Notes: a model not told the origin generated them from the sequence alone. Positions 1 to 6,674 are shown, counted from the stretch's first letter. The stretch: 9,405 bases of DNA from Firmicutes bacterium UBA5420 (GCA_002409455.1 DHNI01000024.1:14001-23405), one strand, 5' to 3'. Program-made: numbers and translations.

Positions 1-2
1 TT

Positions 3-194
3 TTTGAGTGGCGCTTCATTGTAAAATATGATTTTCTGCTTCAACGATCGCATTATTCCATTCTCGCCCAAAGCCAAAGTGGTGGTAAAGGCAACTCTTT
101 TCGGCTGGAGGTCGGCCAGTATGATCGGGGCAATATGACCTCGGGTTTTAACAATCCTAGAAGCTTTTGCATATCATGGGGATGGAAGTTCTAG
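3..194 (+). CDS. 3' end of an upstream gene, possibly an outer-membrane beta-barrel protein (partial)
   Basis: This frame is open from the window edge to TAG at 192-194, giving 63 residues; the other two forward frames hit stops within the first 25 bases. The residues fall into four stretches with alternating hydrophobic/polar character, separated by short polar turns: WRFIVKYDF, HYSILAQ, SFRLEVGQYD and SFCISWGWKF. The last residue is Phe, with Trp at -3, Trp at -5, Ile at -7 and Phe at -9. That is the pattern of the C-terminal strand recognised by the BamA machinery in diderm bacteria. The family itself is not recognised. In B. subtilis the gene upstream of ymxH is a peptidase (mlpA), which this tail does not resemble. 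No terminator is visible before ymxH, 49 nt downstream. The frame could still be non-coding; the amphipathic pattern is the main argument for it. Confidence 0.45.
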   Translation, partial: FEWRFIVKYDFLLQRSHYSILAQSQSGGKGNSFRLEVGQYDRGNMTSGFNNPRSFCISWGWKF

Positions 195-243
195 GGGCTC
201 CTATTGCCACATATGTTGAGCCGAGGCGGCGAGGTGGGATAGT

Positions 244-534
244 ATGCGTTATTCAGAGTTGTCGGGCAAAGAGATGATTTGCATTGACGAAGGGATTCGA
301 CTCGGAGTGGTGGATCATACGGATCTAATTATCAATCTGCGTAGCGGTGAAGTAGAGTCCATCGTAATTCCCTATGGTCATCGCTGGTTTAAGCCCAAGC
401 TCATTGTCATTCCTTGGCGGGGTATCAAAAAGATAGGGCGAGACCTGATCATCGTTGATTTGACCACGGCTCAAGACTACGCTGATGTCATGAAGAAGAT
501 CGAGGAGAAGCCGAGGCGGTGGCCAGTTTTCTAG
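244..534 (+). CDS. ymxH: YlmC/YmxH family PRC-barrel sporulation protein
   Basis: A 96-residue protein of the YlmC/YmxH family, a single PRC-barrel domain. It begins MRYSELSGKEMICIDEG, the typical family opening, followed by a glycine turn (RLGVV) and beta-rich repeats ending in IPWRGIKKIGRDLIIVD (residues about 57-73). This PWxxIKKIGxDxIIV core is diagnostic. There is no signal peptide or membrane segment, so the protein should be cytoplasmic. The ATG at 244 has GAGGTGGG (231-238) 5 nt upstream. In B. subtilis ymxH also sits directly ahead of the dipicolinate/asd/dapG/dapA block, so position supports the call. The molecular role of the family is not well defined; PRC-barrels are generally thought to mediate protein or RNA contacts. 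An inverted repeat at 554-596 follows the gene and may end its transcript. Confidence 0.85.
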   Translation: MRYSELSGKEMICIDEGIRLGVVDHTDLIINLRSGEVESIVIPYGHRWFKPKLIVIPWRGIKKIGRDLIIVDLTTAQDYADVMKKIEEKPRRWPVF

Positions 535-553
535 GTTTAAAGAAGTGAATAAG

Positions 554-596
554 CCCCCTTTTATTGGGTAAGCTAGTCTCAAGAAATAAAAGGGGG
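554..596 (+). terminator. 12-bp perfect inverted repeat: possible ymxH terminator, also holding the next gene's ribosome binding site
   Basis: CCCCCTTTTATT (554-565) is the exact reverse complement of AATAAAAGGGGG (585-596), with a 19-nt loop. A short interrupted T-rich run (AATTCTTTT, 597-605) follows, so it may act as an intrinsic terminator for ymxH, though the T-tract is poor. The right arm also contains the only plausible Shine-Dalgarno sequence (AAAAGGGGGA) for the TTG start at 604. If transcription reads through, the folded form would hide that site. Termination and site masking are both inferences from the fold. Confidence 0.7.
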
Positions 597-603
597 AATT
601 CTT

Positions 604-1122
604 TTGTCAACTGTCATTGGTGTTTTTCGTGACATTCATACTGCGGAAGATGCAGTGAAGGCTCTGCGAAATAAAGGGTTTAGGGATAACGAAATCTCTA
701 TCTTAGCTAAAGATAGTCAGGGTCAGGGCCAAGGCATGTCTCGAGATATGGAGACTGGTTCGGACTTCGGTGGCACCGATTCCATTGCAGATGGAACTAC
801 ATGGGGCGGGGCGCTAGGTGGAGTGGCAGGGCTTTTAGCTGGCGTTGGCGCATTGGCCATACCCGGAATAGGTCCAATTGTGGCCGCAGGCCCACTGGCT
901 GGAGTGTTATCTGGAGCCGTTACAGGGGGCGTAGCAGGAGGTTTAATTGACCTCGGTATCCCTGAGGAGAGAGGACGCCAGTACGAGCAAGATCTGAAAC
1001 AAGGTGGCATACTTGCGGTAATTGAGACGAGCGAGGATAAGGTAAATGACGCCAGCTCTATTCTCAGGCAAAATGGGGCTAAGGATGTAGAATCCCATGG
1101 CGGAGGAGAGAGCACCAACTAG
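604..1122 (+). CDS. YflT-type general stress protein with glycine-rich core
   Basis: A 172-residue protein. Residues 1-36 (MSTVIGVFRDIHTAEDAVKA and onward to ISILAKD) match the beta-alpha-beta N-terminal fold of the YflT/general stress protein 17M-type domain, used by proteins that pair a small regulatory-looking domain with a glycine-rich segment. Residues 37-64 are a polar Gln/Gly/Asp linker. Residues 65-118 are Gly/Ala-rich and hydrophobic (GGALGGVAGLLAGVGALAIP and similar), either a membrane-inserting hairpin or a packed glycine-zipper core. Residues 119-165 form a second small alpha/beta unit (IPEERGRQYEQDLKQGG). Translation starts at TTG; the start is fixed by the family opening and by AAGGGGG 7 nt upstream. 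The gene lies between a hairpin and a true terminator, so it is probably its own transcription unit. It has no evident part in the surrounding pathway. Its biochemical role is unknown. Confidence 0.75.
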   Translation: MSTVIGVFRDIHTAEDAVKALRNKGFRDNEISILAKDSQGQGQGMSRDMETGSDFGGTDSIADGTTWGGALGGVAGLLAGVGALAIPGIGPIVAAGPLAGVLSGAVTGGVAGGLIDLGIPEERGRQYEQDLKQGGILAVIETSEDKVNDASSILRQNGAKDVESHGGGESTN

Positions 1123-1130
1123 ATTCATCT

Positions 1131-1165
1131 AAAGAGGCTGCCAGGGAGGCGGCCTTTTTTCTTGT
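1131..1165 (+). terminator. Rho-independent terminator after the stress gene
   Basis: The stem AGGCTGCC (1135-1142) pairs with GGCGGCCT (1148-1155) as 8 bp including one T-G wobble, with loop AGGGA. The flanking AAAG (1131-1134) can extend the stem into the T-run. Six T residues (1155-1160) and CTTGT follow directly. This is a classical intrinsic terminator 8 nt past the stress gene's stop codon, and it separates that gene from the dapB block. Confidence 0.88.
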
Positions 1166-1172
1166 CTAGACC

Positions 1173-1201
1173 TTGGCAGGAATGTTTGACGTAGATATAG
1201 A
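1173..1201 (+). promoter_or_regulatory. Candidate sigma-A promoter for dapB and the block downstream
   Basis: TTGGCA (1173-1178) matches five of six bases of the -35 consensus. A 17-nt spacer separates it from TATAGA (1196-1201), four of six for the -10. It lies just past the terminator and would start RNA near 1208, about 24 nt before the dapB ATG. That leader is too short for a lysine riboswitch. The match is good but unproven. Confidence 0.55.
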
Positions 1202-1231
1202 ATGGACTGGAATGGCTAAGGAGGGAAAGAC

Positions 1232-1942
1232 ATGCGAGTTGTGGTAAATGGCGCGGCTGGAAAGATGGGAAGTGAAGTGTGCAAAGCAGTGCACAGCTCC
1301 TCTGATCTACATTTGGTGGGGGGCGTAGACCCTTCGGGCCGAGGGATCTTGACAGGTATAAGAACATTCATTAATCTTGAGGAAGCCCTAGAGGCCACCT
1401 CGCCTGATGTGGTGGTTGATTTTACCACTCCCGAAGTTGTGAGCCGAAGTATGGAAACATGTCTCGCTCACAATATGCCCATGGTCATCGGTACGACAGG
1501 TCTTAGTGCTGCTGCATTGAAGGAGTGGCAGGTCAGGGCTTTGCAAGAAAATTGGAAGGCCATTATTGCGCCCAATTTTGCCATAGGTGCCGTCCTTATG
1601 ATGAAATACGCTCGGGAGGCAGTGGCGTTTTTTGAACAGGCTGAAATCATCGAATATCATCATGCACAAAAACTCGATGCCCCCTCAGGAACCGCCTTGC
1701 GAACCCGAAGACTTATGCAGGAGGCGCATGACAAGGAGATTCCCATTCATAGCGTGCGCTTGCCGGGCTTGGTGGCGCATCAGGAGGTAATTTTAGGGTT
1801 ACCAGGGCAGACGTTGACGATTCGTCATGATTCTAACAATCGCGAGAGCTTTATGCCAGGGGTTTTATTGGCAATCCGGCAACTACCCAACATTAAAGGA
1901 GTCGTTATAGGACTAGAACATATTCTTTTCACCGACATATAG
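1232..1942 (+). CDS. dapB: 4-hydroxy-tetrahydrodipicolinate reductase (short form)
   Basis: DapB reduces the DapA product to tetrahydrodipicolinate with NAD(P)H, the committed step towards diaminopimelate (cell wall) and lysine; it acts in the cytoplasm. Visible features: nucleotide-binding GAAGKMG (residues 7-13), DFTTPE (about 63-68), GTTGL (87-91), IAPNFAIGAVLMM (about 112-124), catalytic HHxxK with H143, H144 and K147, the substrate loop LDAPSGTA (148-155), and the Clostridia-like segment SVRLPGLVAHQEV. The ATG at 1232 has AAGGAGGG (1218-1225) 6 nt upstream. At 236 residues it is about 25-30 shorter than usual. The missing parts are the loop before the first conserved acidic segment (around 35-48) and the region between LMQEAHDKE and IPIHSVRLPG (around 160), where relatives carry an ARG-containing insertion. 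No frameshift is visible. In B. subtilis dapB is elsewhere; here it heads the dipicolinate block. Confidence 0.93.
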   Translation: MRVVVNGAAGKMGSEVCKAVHSSSDLHLVGGVDPSGRGILTGIRTFINLEEALEATSPDVVVDFTTPEVVSRSMETCLAHNMPMVIGTTGLSAAALKEWQVRALQENWKAIIAPNFAIGAVLMMKYAREAVAFFEQAEIIEYHHAQKLDAPSGTALRTRRLMQEAHDKEIPIHSVRLPGLVAHQEVILGLPGQTLTIRHDSNNRESFMPGVLLAIRQLPNIKGVVIGLEHILFTDI

Positions 1943-1944
1943 TA
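1918..1944 (+). promoter_or_regulatory. Candidate sigma-K (mother-cell) promoter for dpaA and genes downstream
   Basis: AC (1918-1919, in AACA, fitting mACm) is followed after 16 nt by CATATAGTA (1936-1944), a full match to the sigma-K -10 consensus CATAnnnTA. The three variable bases are the dapB TAG stop codon. The predicted RNA start is near 1951, about 23 nt before the dpaA ATG, leaving the ribosome binding site intact. In B. subtilis the orthologous spoVF operon is transcribed by sigma-K, which supports the assignment. A sigma-E reading fits less well: an ATATT element is present, but its spacing to the -10 is too short. Confidence 0.6.
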
Positions 1945-1973
1945 CTAGTGAGTTACGGTGAGGAGGGTTTTTC

Positions 1974-2888
1974 ATGGCTAGTCAACTTGCAGGTGTACCC
2001 ATAACCATGCTGGGTTGTGATGAACGCGAAGTTGGTCTGGCTGAAGCGTTGGTTGCCTTGGGGGCGGATTTGCGTCTTGTGGGCTTTCCCAGGGATGGAT
2101 TGCTGAAAAGAGCTTTGCATTTTGAAGAGTCTGCAGAAGCTGTCCGCGCGACGCAGGCGGTCATCGCCCCCATGAGTAACACTGATGCTGAGGGATGGAT
2201 CACAGCTAATATCGGAACGAAGGGAAAGCCAATTCACTTGGCTGAAGCAATTCCTTTGATCCCATCTCAGTCACCCCTGCTAATAGGTGTTGCCAAACCT
2301 TTGATTCGGGGGTTAGCCACCCAATACGGGCTAGTTCTAGTTGAAATGGCTGAGATTGATGAAATTGCAGTATTAAACTCCATACCTACCGCGGAAGGTG
2401 CTATCCAGGTGGCTATGGAAAGCACCGCTATTACGATTCATAAATCTCGTTGCCTCGTTCTTGGCTTGGGGCGCTGTGGAACCACGTTGGCGCAATTTCT
2501 GGTCGGCCTTGGTGCCGATGTTACGGTGAGTTCCCGTTCTGCCATGGATCTGGCGCGAGCTGTAGCCCTGAACTGCGATGCATTGCCACTGGCTGCCTTA
2601 TCATCGAGGGCAGATTTCCAAATTATCTTCAACACAATTCCGGCTATGGTTTTGCCACGTTCCTATTTACGGCTTCTTGAATCTACGGCGTTGATTGTGG
2701 ATATTGCCTCCGGTCCTGGAGGTACAGATTTTGCCGCCGCAAAAGAACTCGGAATTCAAGCCATCCACGCTTTATCATTGCCTGGGAGAGTAGCGCCGAA
2801 AACTGCTGCGGAAATTTTAATCAAGACGATTCCTCACCTGCTTGAAAAATTGCTAGGAGAGGAGCGTCATGATGACTATAAAAGGTAA
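1974..2888 (+). CDS. dpaA: Dipicolinate synthase subunit A
   Basis: DpaA (SpoVFA), with DpaB, oxidises the DapA product to dipicolinic acid in the mother cell; dipicolinate is then imported into the forespore and chelates calcium. The protein is 304 residues, the usual length. The N-terminal half (about 8-145) ends in the family signature NSIPTAEGA (135-143). The C-terminal half is a Rossmann fold with the dinucleotide motif GLGRCG (164-169). The conserved IASGPGGTDF (244-253) and LSLPGRVAPKTA (267-278) follow. The ATG at 1974 has AGGAGGG (1961-1967) 6 nt upstream. The gene starts 31 nt after dapB, and its last 20 bases overlap dpaB, suggesting translational coupling and a fixed subunit ratio. 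No signal peptide or membrane segment is visible. Confidence 0.96.
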   Translation: MASQLAGVPITMLGCDEREVGLAEALVALGADLRLVGFPRDGLLKRALHFEESAEAVRATQAVIAPMSNTDAEGWITANIGTKGKPIHLAEAIPLIPSQSPLLIGVAKPLIRGLATQYGLVLVEMAEIDEIAVLNSIPTAEGAIQVAMESTAITIHKSRCLVLGLGRCGTTLAQFLVGLGADVTVSSRSAMDLARAVALNCDALPLAALSSRADFQIIFNTIPAMVLPRSYLRLLESTALIVDIASGPGGTDFAAAKELGIQAIHALSLPGRVAPKTAAEILIKTIPHLLEKLLGEERHDDYKR

Positions 2889-3474
2889 AAATATCGGATT
2901 TGCCCTGACGGGTAGTCATTGTACGTACGAAGATATCTGGCCGCAGGTGAAAAAACTGGGGGATGTGGGAGCTGAGGTCCATCCCATAGCCTCGCAGACA
3001 GTGGCCGAAACTACCACCCGTTTTGGGGTTGGTGCGGAAATTATCGCACATTTTGCTGCGCTAACTGGCAGGCCAGTTATTACTACCATCGTCGAGGCAG
3101 AACCCTTGGGACCTTCCAAAATACTTGATTGTCTGGTGGTTGCGCCTTGCACAGGTAATACTTTGGGAAAGCTGGCGAATGCGATCACGGATACAGCAGT
3201 ACTCATGGCTGCCAAAACTCAATTGAGAAACGGGAAACCTTTGATCTTAGCTATCTCTACCAATGACGCCCTAGGGCTTAACGCAAAGAATATTGGGACG
3301 CTTTTGAGCGTTCAACACGTTTATTTTGTCCCCTTCGGTCAAGATAATCCTGAGGCCAAACCAAGGTCGCTTGTGGCCGATATGGATCTGATTATTCCAA
3401 CAATAGAATACGCATTACAAGGTAGGCAATTGCAGCCTATTCTAATAGAAAGACAGCTTAGAGCAGTCCGATAA
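2869..3474 (+). CDS. dpaB: Dipicolinate synthase subunit B (flavoprotein-like)
   Basis: DpaB (SpoVFB) is the second subunit of dipicolinate synthase and belongs to the HFCD flavoprotein-like family. It is 201 residues, normal for the family. Visible features: KGKNIGFALTGSHCT (residues 5-19), a strand followed by the GSHC loop; VVAPCTGNTLGKLANAITD (90-108), the flavoprotein-like phosphate-binding loop and helix; ISTNDALGLN (129-138); and VYFVPFGQDNPEAKP (151-165). Two adjacent ATGs (2869 and 2872) are possible starts; the first is given, with AGGAGAGG at 2855-2862. The start lies inside the end of dpaA. The stop is 16 nt before asd, so the operon continues. Expression should follow the mother-cell promoter upstream of dpaA. 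Confidence 0.95.
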   Translation: MMTIKGKNIGFALTGSHCTYEDIWPQVKKLGDVGAEVHPIASQTVAETTTRFGVGAEIIAHFAALTGRPVITTIVEAEPLGPSKILDCLVVAPCTGNTLGKLANAITDTAVLMAAKTQLRNGKPLILAISTNDALGLNAKNIGTLLSVQHVYFVPFGQDNPEAKPRSLVADMDLIIPTIEYALQGRQLQPILIERQLRAVR

Positions 3475-3490
3475 GTAAGGAGAGATTTCA

Positions 3491-4534
3491 ATGAACGGTC
3501 TACATGTAGCAATATTAGGTGCAACAGGGATGGTTGGCCAGGAACTTCTTGATCTTCTGGTGGAACGGGAGTTCCCCATGAAGAACCTTACACTTTTGTC
3601 TTCGGCTCGATCAGCTGGAAGCAGAGTTTTGGTTGGGGGAAAGGAATATGCCGTCAAGCAGGCTACCCCTGAGGCTTTTCAAGGTGTAGATGTTGCTTTC
3701 TTTGCGGCAGGGGGTCAGGTGAGCCAAGATTGGGTCACCCCTGCCGTGGAGGCGGGCGCCCTTGTCATTGACAACACGAGTGCTTTTCGCTTGCGCGACG
3801 ATGTTCCCTTGGTCATCCCCGAGGTGAATCCTGAGGAGATCCTTAATCATAAGGGCATTATCTCGAATCCTAACTGTTCTACCATCATCATGGCCATCGT
3901 GCTCAAACCCATTCTAGATCAGGCCGGTATCAAACGCGTTGTTGTTTCTACGTACCAGGCGGTCTCTGGTGCTGGCGGACGGGGTATGGATGAATTACGT
4001 CGCCAGACCGAGGACTATGTGGCTGGGCGAGAACTTGAGGCGTCCATTCTTCCCGTTGCTAGTGCTCCCAAACATTACCCTATTGCCTTTAACGTTATTC
4101 CCCAAATTGATGTCTTTGATGAAGATGGATACACGAAAGAAGAGTGGAAGATGATTCGGGAAGCCCAGAAGTTGTTCAAGGATCCTGATCTGAAGGTTTC
4201 ACCCACAGCAATTCGAATTCCAGTCATGCGTTCCCATAGCGAGAGTATAAATATAGAAACAGTTTCTCCTCTCTCACCTGAAGCGTGTCGTGAGCTTTTG
4301 CGCAAGGCGCCTGGAATCGAGGTCATTGATGAACCTGGGACGCAGGAATACCCAATGCCTCTTTATTCATCGGGACAGGATCAGATTTTTGTGGGACGCA
4401 TTAGACGGGATCGCACCGTGGAAAACGGCCTTAATCTTTGGGTCGCTGGTGACCAGATCCGAAAGGGCGCGGCTTTGAACGCTGTGCAGATTGCGGAGTA
4501 TGCGAACGAAATGGGTGCCTTTACGAAGAGGTGA
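3491..4534 (+). CDS. asd: Aspartate-semialdehyde dehydrogenase
   Basis: Asd converts aspartyl phosphate to aspartate semialdehyde with NADPH, feeding the lysine/diaminopimelate, threonine/methionine and dipicolinate routes. The 347-residue length is standard for the Gram-positive-type enzyme. Visible features: NADP-binding GATGMVG (residues 10-16), IDNTSAFR (93-100), SNPNCST with nucleophile C129, QAVSGAGGRG with Q156 (156-165), and RIPVMRSHSESI with substrate-binding R242 and acid/base H249. The ATG at 3491 has AAGGAGAG (3477-3484) 6 nt upstream. The gene ends with TGA at 4532-4534, 11 nt before the ATG chosen for dapG. Placement between dpaB and dapG is as in B. subtilis. Confidence 0.97.
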   Translation: MNGLHVAILGATGMVGQELLDLLVEREFPMKNLTLLSSARSAGSRVLVGGKEYAVKQATPEAFQGVDVAFFAAGGQVSQDWVTPAVEAGALVIDNTSAFRLRDDVPLVIPEVNPEEILNHKGIISNPNCSTIIMAIVLKPILDQAGIKRVVVSTYQAVSGAGGRGMDELRRQTEDYVAGRELEASILPVASAPKHYPIAFNVIPQIDVFDEDGYTKEEWKMIREAQKLFKDPDLKVSPTAIRIPVMRSHSESINIETVSPLSPEACRELLRKAPGIEVIDEPGTQEYPMPLYSSGQDQIFVGRIRRDRTVENGLNLWVAGDQIRKGAALNAVQIAEYANEMGAFTKR

Positions 4535-4545
4535 GGTGTGGGGGA

Positions 4546-5778
4546 ATGAGAATTGTTGTGCAGAAATTTGGAGGTAGTTCACTAGCTACCTCTGCGATGC
4601 GCAGTGAGGCTCTGCAAAGGGTTGTGGAGACGGCAGAAGCAGGTTTCTCCCCTGTTGTGGTCGTATCGGCCATGGGTCGCGCAGGTGACCCTTATGCCAC
4701 CGATACGCTCTTAGATCTAATTTATGAGACCAATCCCGGGGCAAGAGGTGCTAATGTAGACTTACTTCTATCCTGCGGAGAGATTATTTCGGCGAGCATG
4801 TTTGCAGAGGGCCTAGAGCAGCTAGGTTTGCCTGCGGTGGCCCTTACAGGCTGGCAGTGCGGAATAACCACAGATGATGTGCACCTAGGAGCACGAGTTA
4901 CAGGTGTGCAAAGTGATAAATTATGGGAACTTCTGGGCGCAGGAAAAACGCCTGTAGTGGCAGGTTTTCAAGGGGTAACAGAGGCAGGTAAGGTGACAAC
5001 CCTGGGGCGGGGAGGAAGTGACACCACTGCTGCAGTGCTGGGGGTCGTGCTTAAGGCAGAACGGGTTGAGATCTTTACCGACGTGGATGGAATAAAAACT
5101 GCTGATCCAAGATTGATTCCGGATGCCCCTACGTTGAAGGTTATGTCCTACCGCGAGGTGGTAGAAATGGGGCATATGGGGGCCAGGGTACTGCATCCTA
5201 GAGCCGCGGAGATTACGATGGAAGAAGGCATTCCTTTGCAGATTCGCTCCGTAGTACACTCTAAAGGTGGAACTACAGTAGGCCGTGGAGTAAGGGCAAA
5301 AACGGCTTTCGGTGGAGAACAAATTACCGATCGGGTTGTGACGGGCATTGCCCATCTTGGCAAGCGGGCGCAGGTGCGAATCGAGGGTGCCAGTGACTTC
5401 CATAGTTCGGGCCTGGGGGCGAAGGTGTTTCAAATATTAGCTGAAGCTGGGGTTAGTGTTGATCTGATTTATTTGTCTCCCGATCTCATTGCTTTTGTTA
5501 TTGATCAAGCCAAGGCGAGTACAGCACACAATGTTTTGACCCCGCTGGGATTAAATGTTAAGATTAAGGCAGGCTTTGCCAAGGTATCTGTGGTTGGGGC
5601 GGGTATGCATGGAGTTCCGGGGGTTATGGCGCGCGTAGTGAATTGTCTGGAAGGCGAAGGGATCTCCATCTACCAAACTACCGACTCCCACGCAAATATT
5701 TCTTGTTTGGTATTAGAAGAACATGTACCAAGGGCTGTACAGGCATTGTACAGGGAATTTCAACTTGATCGTATTTAG
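4546..5778 (+). CDS. dapG: Aspartate kinase, DapG type
   Basis: Aspartokinase phosphorylates aspartate with ATP, the first step of the pathway. The 410-residue protein has a kinase domain with KFGGSS (residues 7-12), LLLSCGEIISA (73-83), GRGGSDTTA (154-162), IFTDVDGIKTADPR (176-189) and RVLHPRAAE (214-222). Two C-terminal ACT regulatory domains follow (about 265-330 and 345-405). In B. subtilis the equivalent enzyme DapG is the diaminopimelate-inhibited aspartokinase, and gene position supports the same identity; the allosteric effector is inferred. The start is set at ATG 4546 because the family begins M-(R/K)-I-V-V-Q-K-F and AGAGGTGAG (4527-4535) lies a suitable distance upstream. An in-frame GTG at 4531 would overlap the asd stop and add five residues, but it lacks a well-spaced binding site. 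Confidence 0.95.
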   Translation: MRIVVQKFGGSSLATSAMRSEALQRVVETAEAGFSPVVVVSAMGRAGDPYATDTLLDLIYETNPGARGANVDLLLSCGEIISASMFAEGLEQLGLPAVALTGWQCGITTDDVHLGARVTGVQSDKLWELLGAGKTPVVAGFQGVTEAGKVTTLGRGGSDTTAAVLGVVLKAERVEIFTDVDGIKTADPRLIPDAPTLKVMSYREVVEMGHMGARVLHPRAAEITMEEGIPLQIRSVVHSKGGTTVGRGVRAKTAFGGEQITDRVVTGIAHLGKRAQVRIEGASDFHSSGLGAKVFQILAEAGVSVDLIYLSPDLIAFVIDQAKASTAHNVLTPLGLNVKIKAGFAKVSVVGAGMHGVPGVMARVVNCLEGEGISIYQTTDSHANISCLVLEEHVPRAVQALYREFQLDRI

Positions 5779-5792
5779 AGGAGGTTCAGCTC

Positions 5793-6674
5793 ATGAAGTC
5801 AGGTCAACTTTTTACAGCAATGATCACACCTATGAACAAAGATCGTTCGGTGAACTATAGAGCAGCAGTAGACTTAGCCAAGCGTCTAGGCGAAAATGGC
5901 TCGGACGGGGTGGTACTCAGTGGAACCACAGGTGAGAGTCCTACATTGAGTTTTGAAGAAAAGGTGAAGTTGTTCTCCGAAGTGACAGATGCCTTAGGTG
6001 GTCAGGTGGAAATCATTGCCGGAACGGGGTCAAATAGCACCGAGGATACCATTGCGCTTACCAAGGCCGCCGAGAACGCGGGAGTTGACGGGATCATGCT
6101 CGTTACACCCTACTATAATAAGCCTTCTCAACAGGGACTATTCGAGCACTTCAAGGCCGTGGCCCTTCAAACGTCTCTGCCGATTATGATCTATAATGTG
6201 CCAGGACGTACTAATTCCAATATTCTCCCGGAGACCGTAGCGCAGCTTGCCAAGATTGACAACATTGTGGCCATCAAAGAGGCCAGTGGCAACTTGGAAC
6301 AAGTGAGTGTTTTGAAGACACTGGTGCCAGACGAATTTCTTATCTATTCCGGTGATGATGCGCTTACACTCCCCATATTGTCCGTTGGAGGGGCAGGGGT
6401 GGTAAGCGTGGTGAGTCACCTTGTAGGTCGAGAGATAAAAGCTATGATCTCAGCTTTTGGTGCTGGCAAGACGGAAGAGGCTATGGAGATTCATTTGCAG
6501 CTTATGCCACTATTTAAGGCGATGTTTTTGACGACCAATCCCGTACCGGTAAAACGGGCGTTAGAGTTTATGGGTTTTGAGACGGGGCCTTTGCGCCTAC
6601 CGTTAGTGGATCTCACAGAACAAGAGGCTCAGACCATTAAAGAGATTCTTTCCAAAATGGGCCTGGGCTCGTAA
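5793..6674 (+). CDS. dapA: 4-hydroxy-tetrahydrodipicolinate synthase
   Basis: DapA condenses pyruvate with aspartate semialdehyde through a lysine Schiff base. Its product is the branch point between DapB and dipicolinate synthase. The 293-residue TIM barrel shows GTTGES (residues 44-49), PYYNKPSQQG (106-115), YNVPGRT with Y134 and R139, Schiff-base lysine K162 in IKEASGN, and YSGDD (185-189). All catalytic residues are present. The ATG at 5793 has AGAGGAGG (5777-5784), which overlaps the dapG stop codon, so translation is probably coupled. A strong hairpin 15 nt past the stop marks the likely end of the block. Confidence 0.97.
   Translation: MKSGQLFTAMITPMNKDRSVNYRAAVDLAKRLGENGSDGVVLSGTTGESPTLSFEEKVKLFSEVTDALGGQVEIIAGTGSNSTEDTIALTKAAENAGVDGIMLVTPYYNKPSQQGLFEHFKAVALQTSLPIMIYNVPGRTNSNILPETVAQLAKIDNIVAIKEASGNLEQVSVLKTLVPDEFLIYSGDDALTLPILSVGGAGVVSVVSHLVGREIKAMISAFGAGKTEEAMEIHLQLMPLFKAMFLTTNPVPVKRALEFMGFETGPLRLPLVDLTEQEAQTIKEILSKMGLGS

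Noticed and set aside
210..217. CATATGTT before ymxH looks like a sporulation (sigma-E/K) or sigma-A -10 element.
   Set aside because: No -35 element of any of these types is found at the right distance, so the match is too short to support a promoter.
220..519. Direct repeat GCCGAGGCGG at 220-229 and 510-519 flanking ymxH.
   Set aside because: Only 10 bases, one copy inside coding sequence, with no associated mobile-element features; likely chance.
535..571. GTTTAA (535-540) and GGGTAA (566-571) resemble a sigma-B stress promoter ahead of the stress gene.
   Set aside because: The spacer is 25 nt instead of about 12-15, and the second element lies in the loop of the inverted repeat.
4531..4545. 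Alternative GTG start for dapG overlapping the asd stop codon.
   Set aside because: It adds five atypical residues and lacks a well-spaced ribosome binding site; ATG 4546 gives the family's usual N-terminus.
5218..5340. Possible internal start for a separate aspartokinase beta subunit, as known in Bacillus aspartokinases.
   Set aside because: No in-frame start in this region has a convincing ribosome binding site.
4921..5433. A 170-codon open frame on the minus strand opposite dapG.
   Set aside because: It has low-complexity, Cys/His/Pro-rich composition, no family resemblance, and lies wholly opposite a conserved gene.
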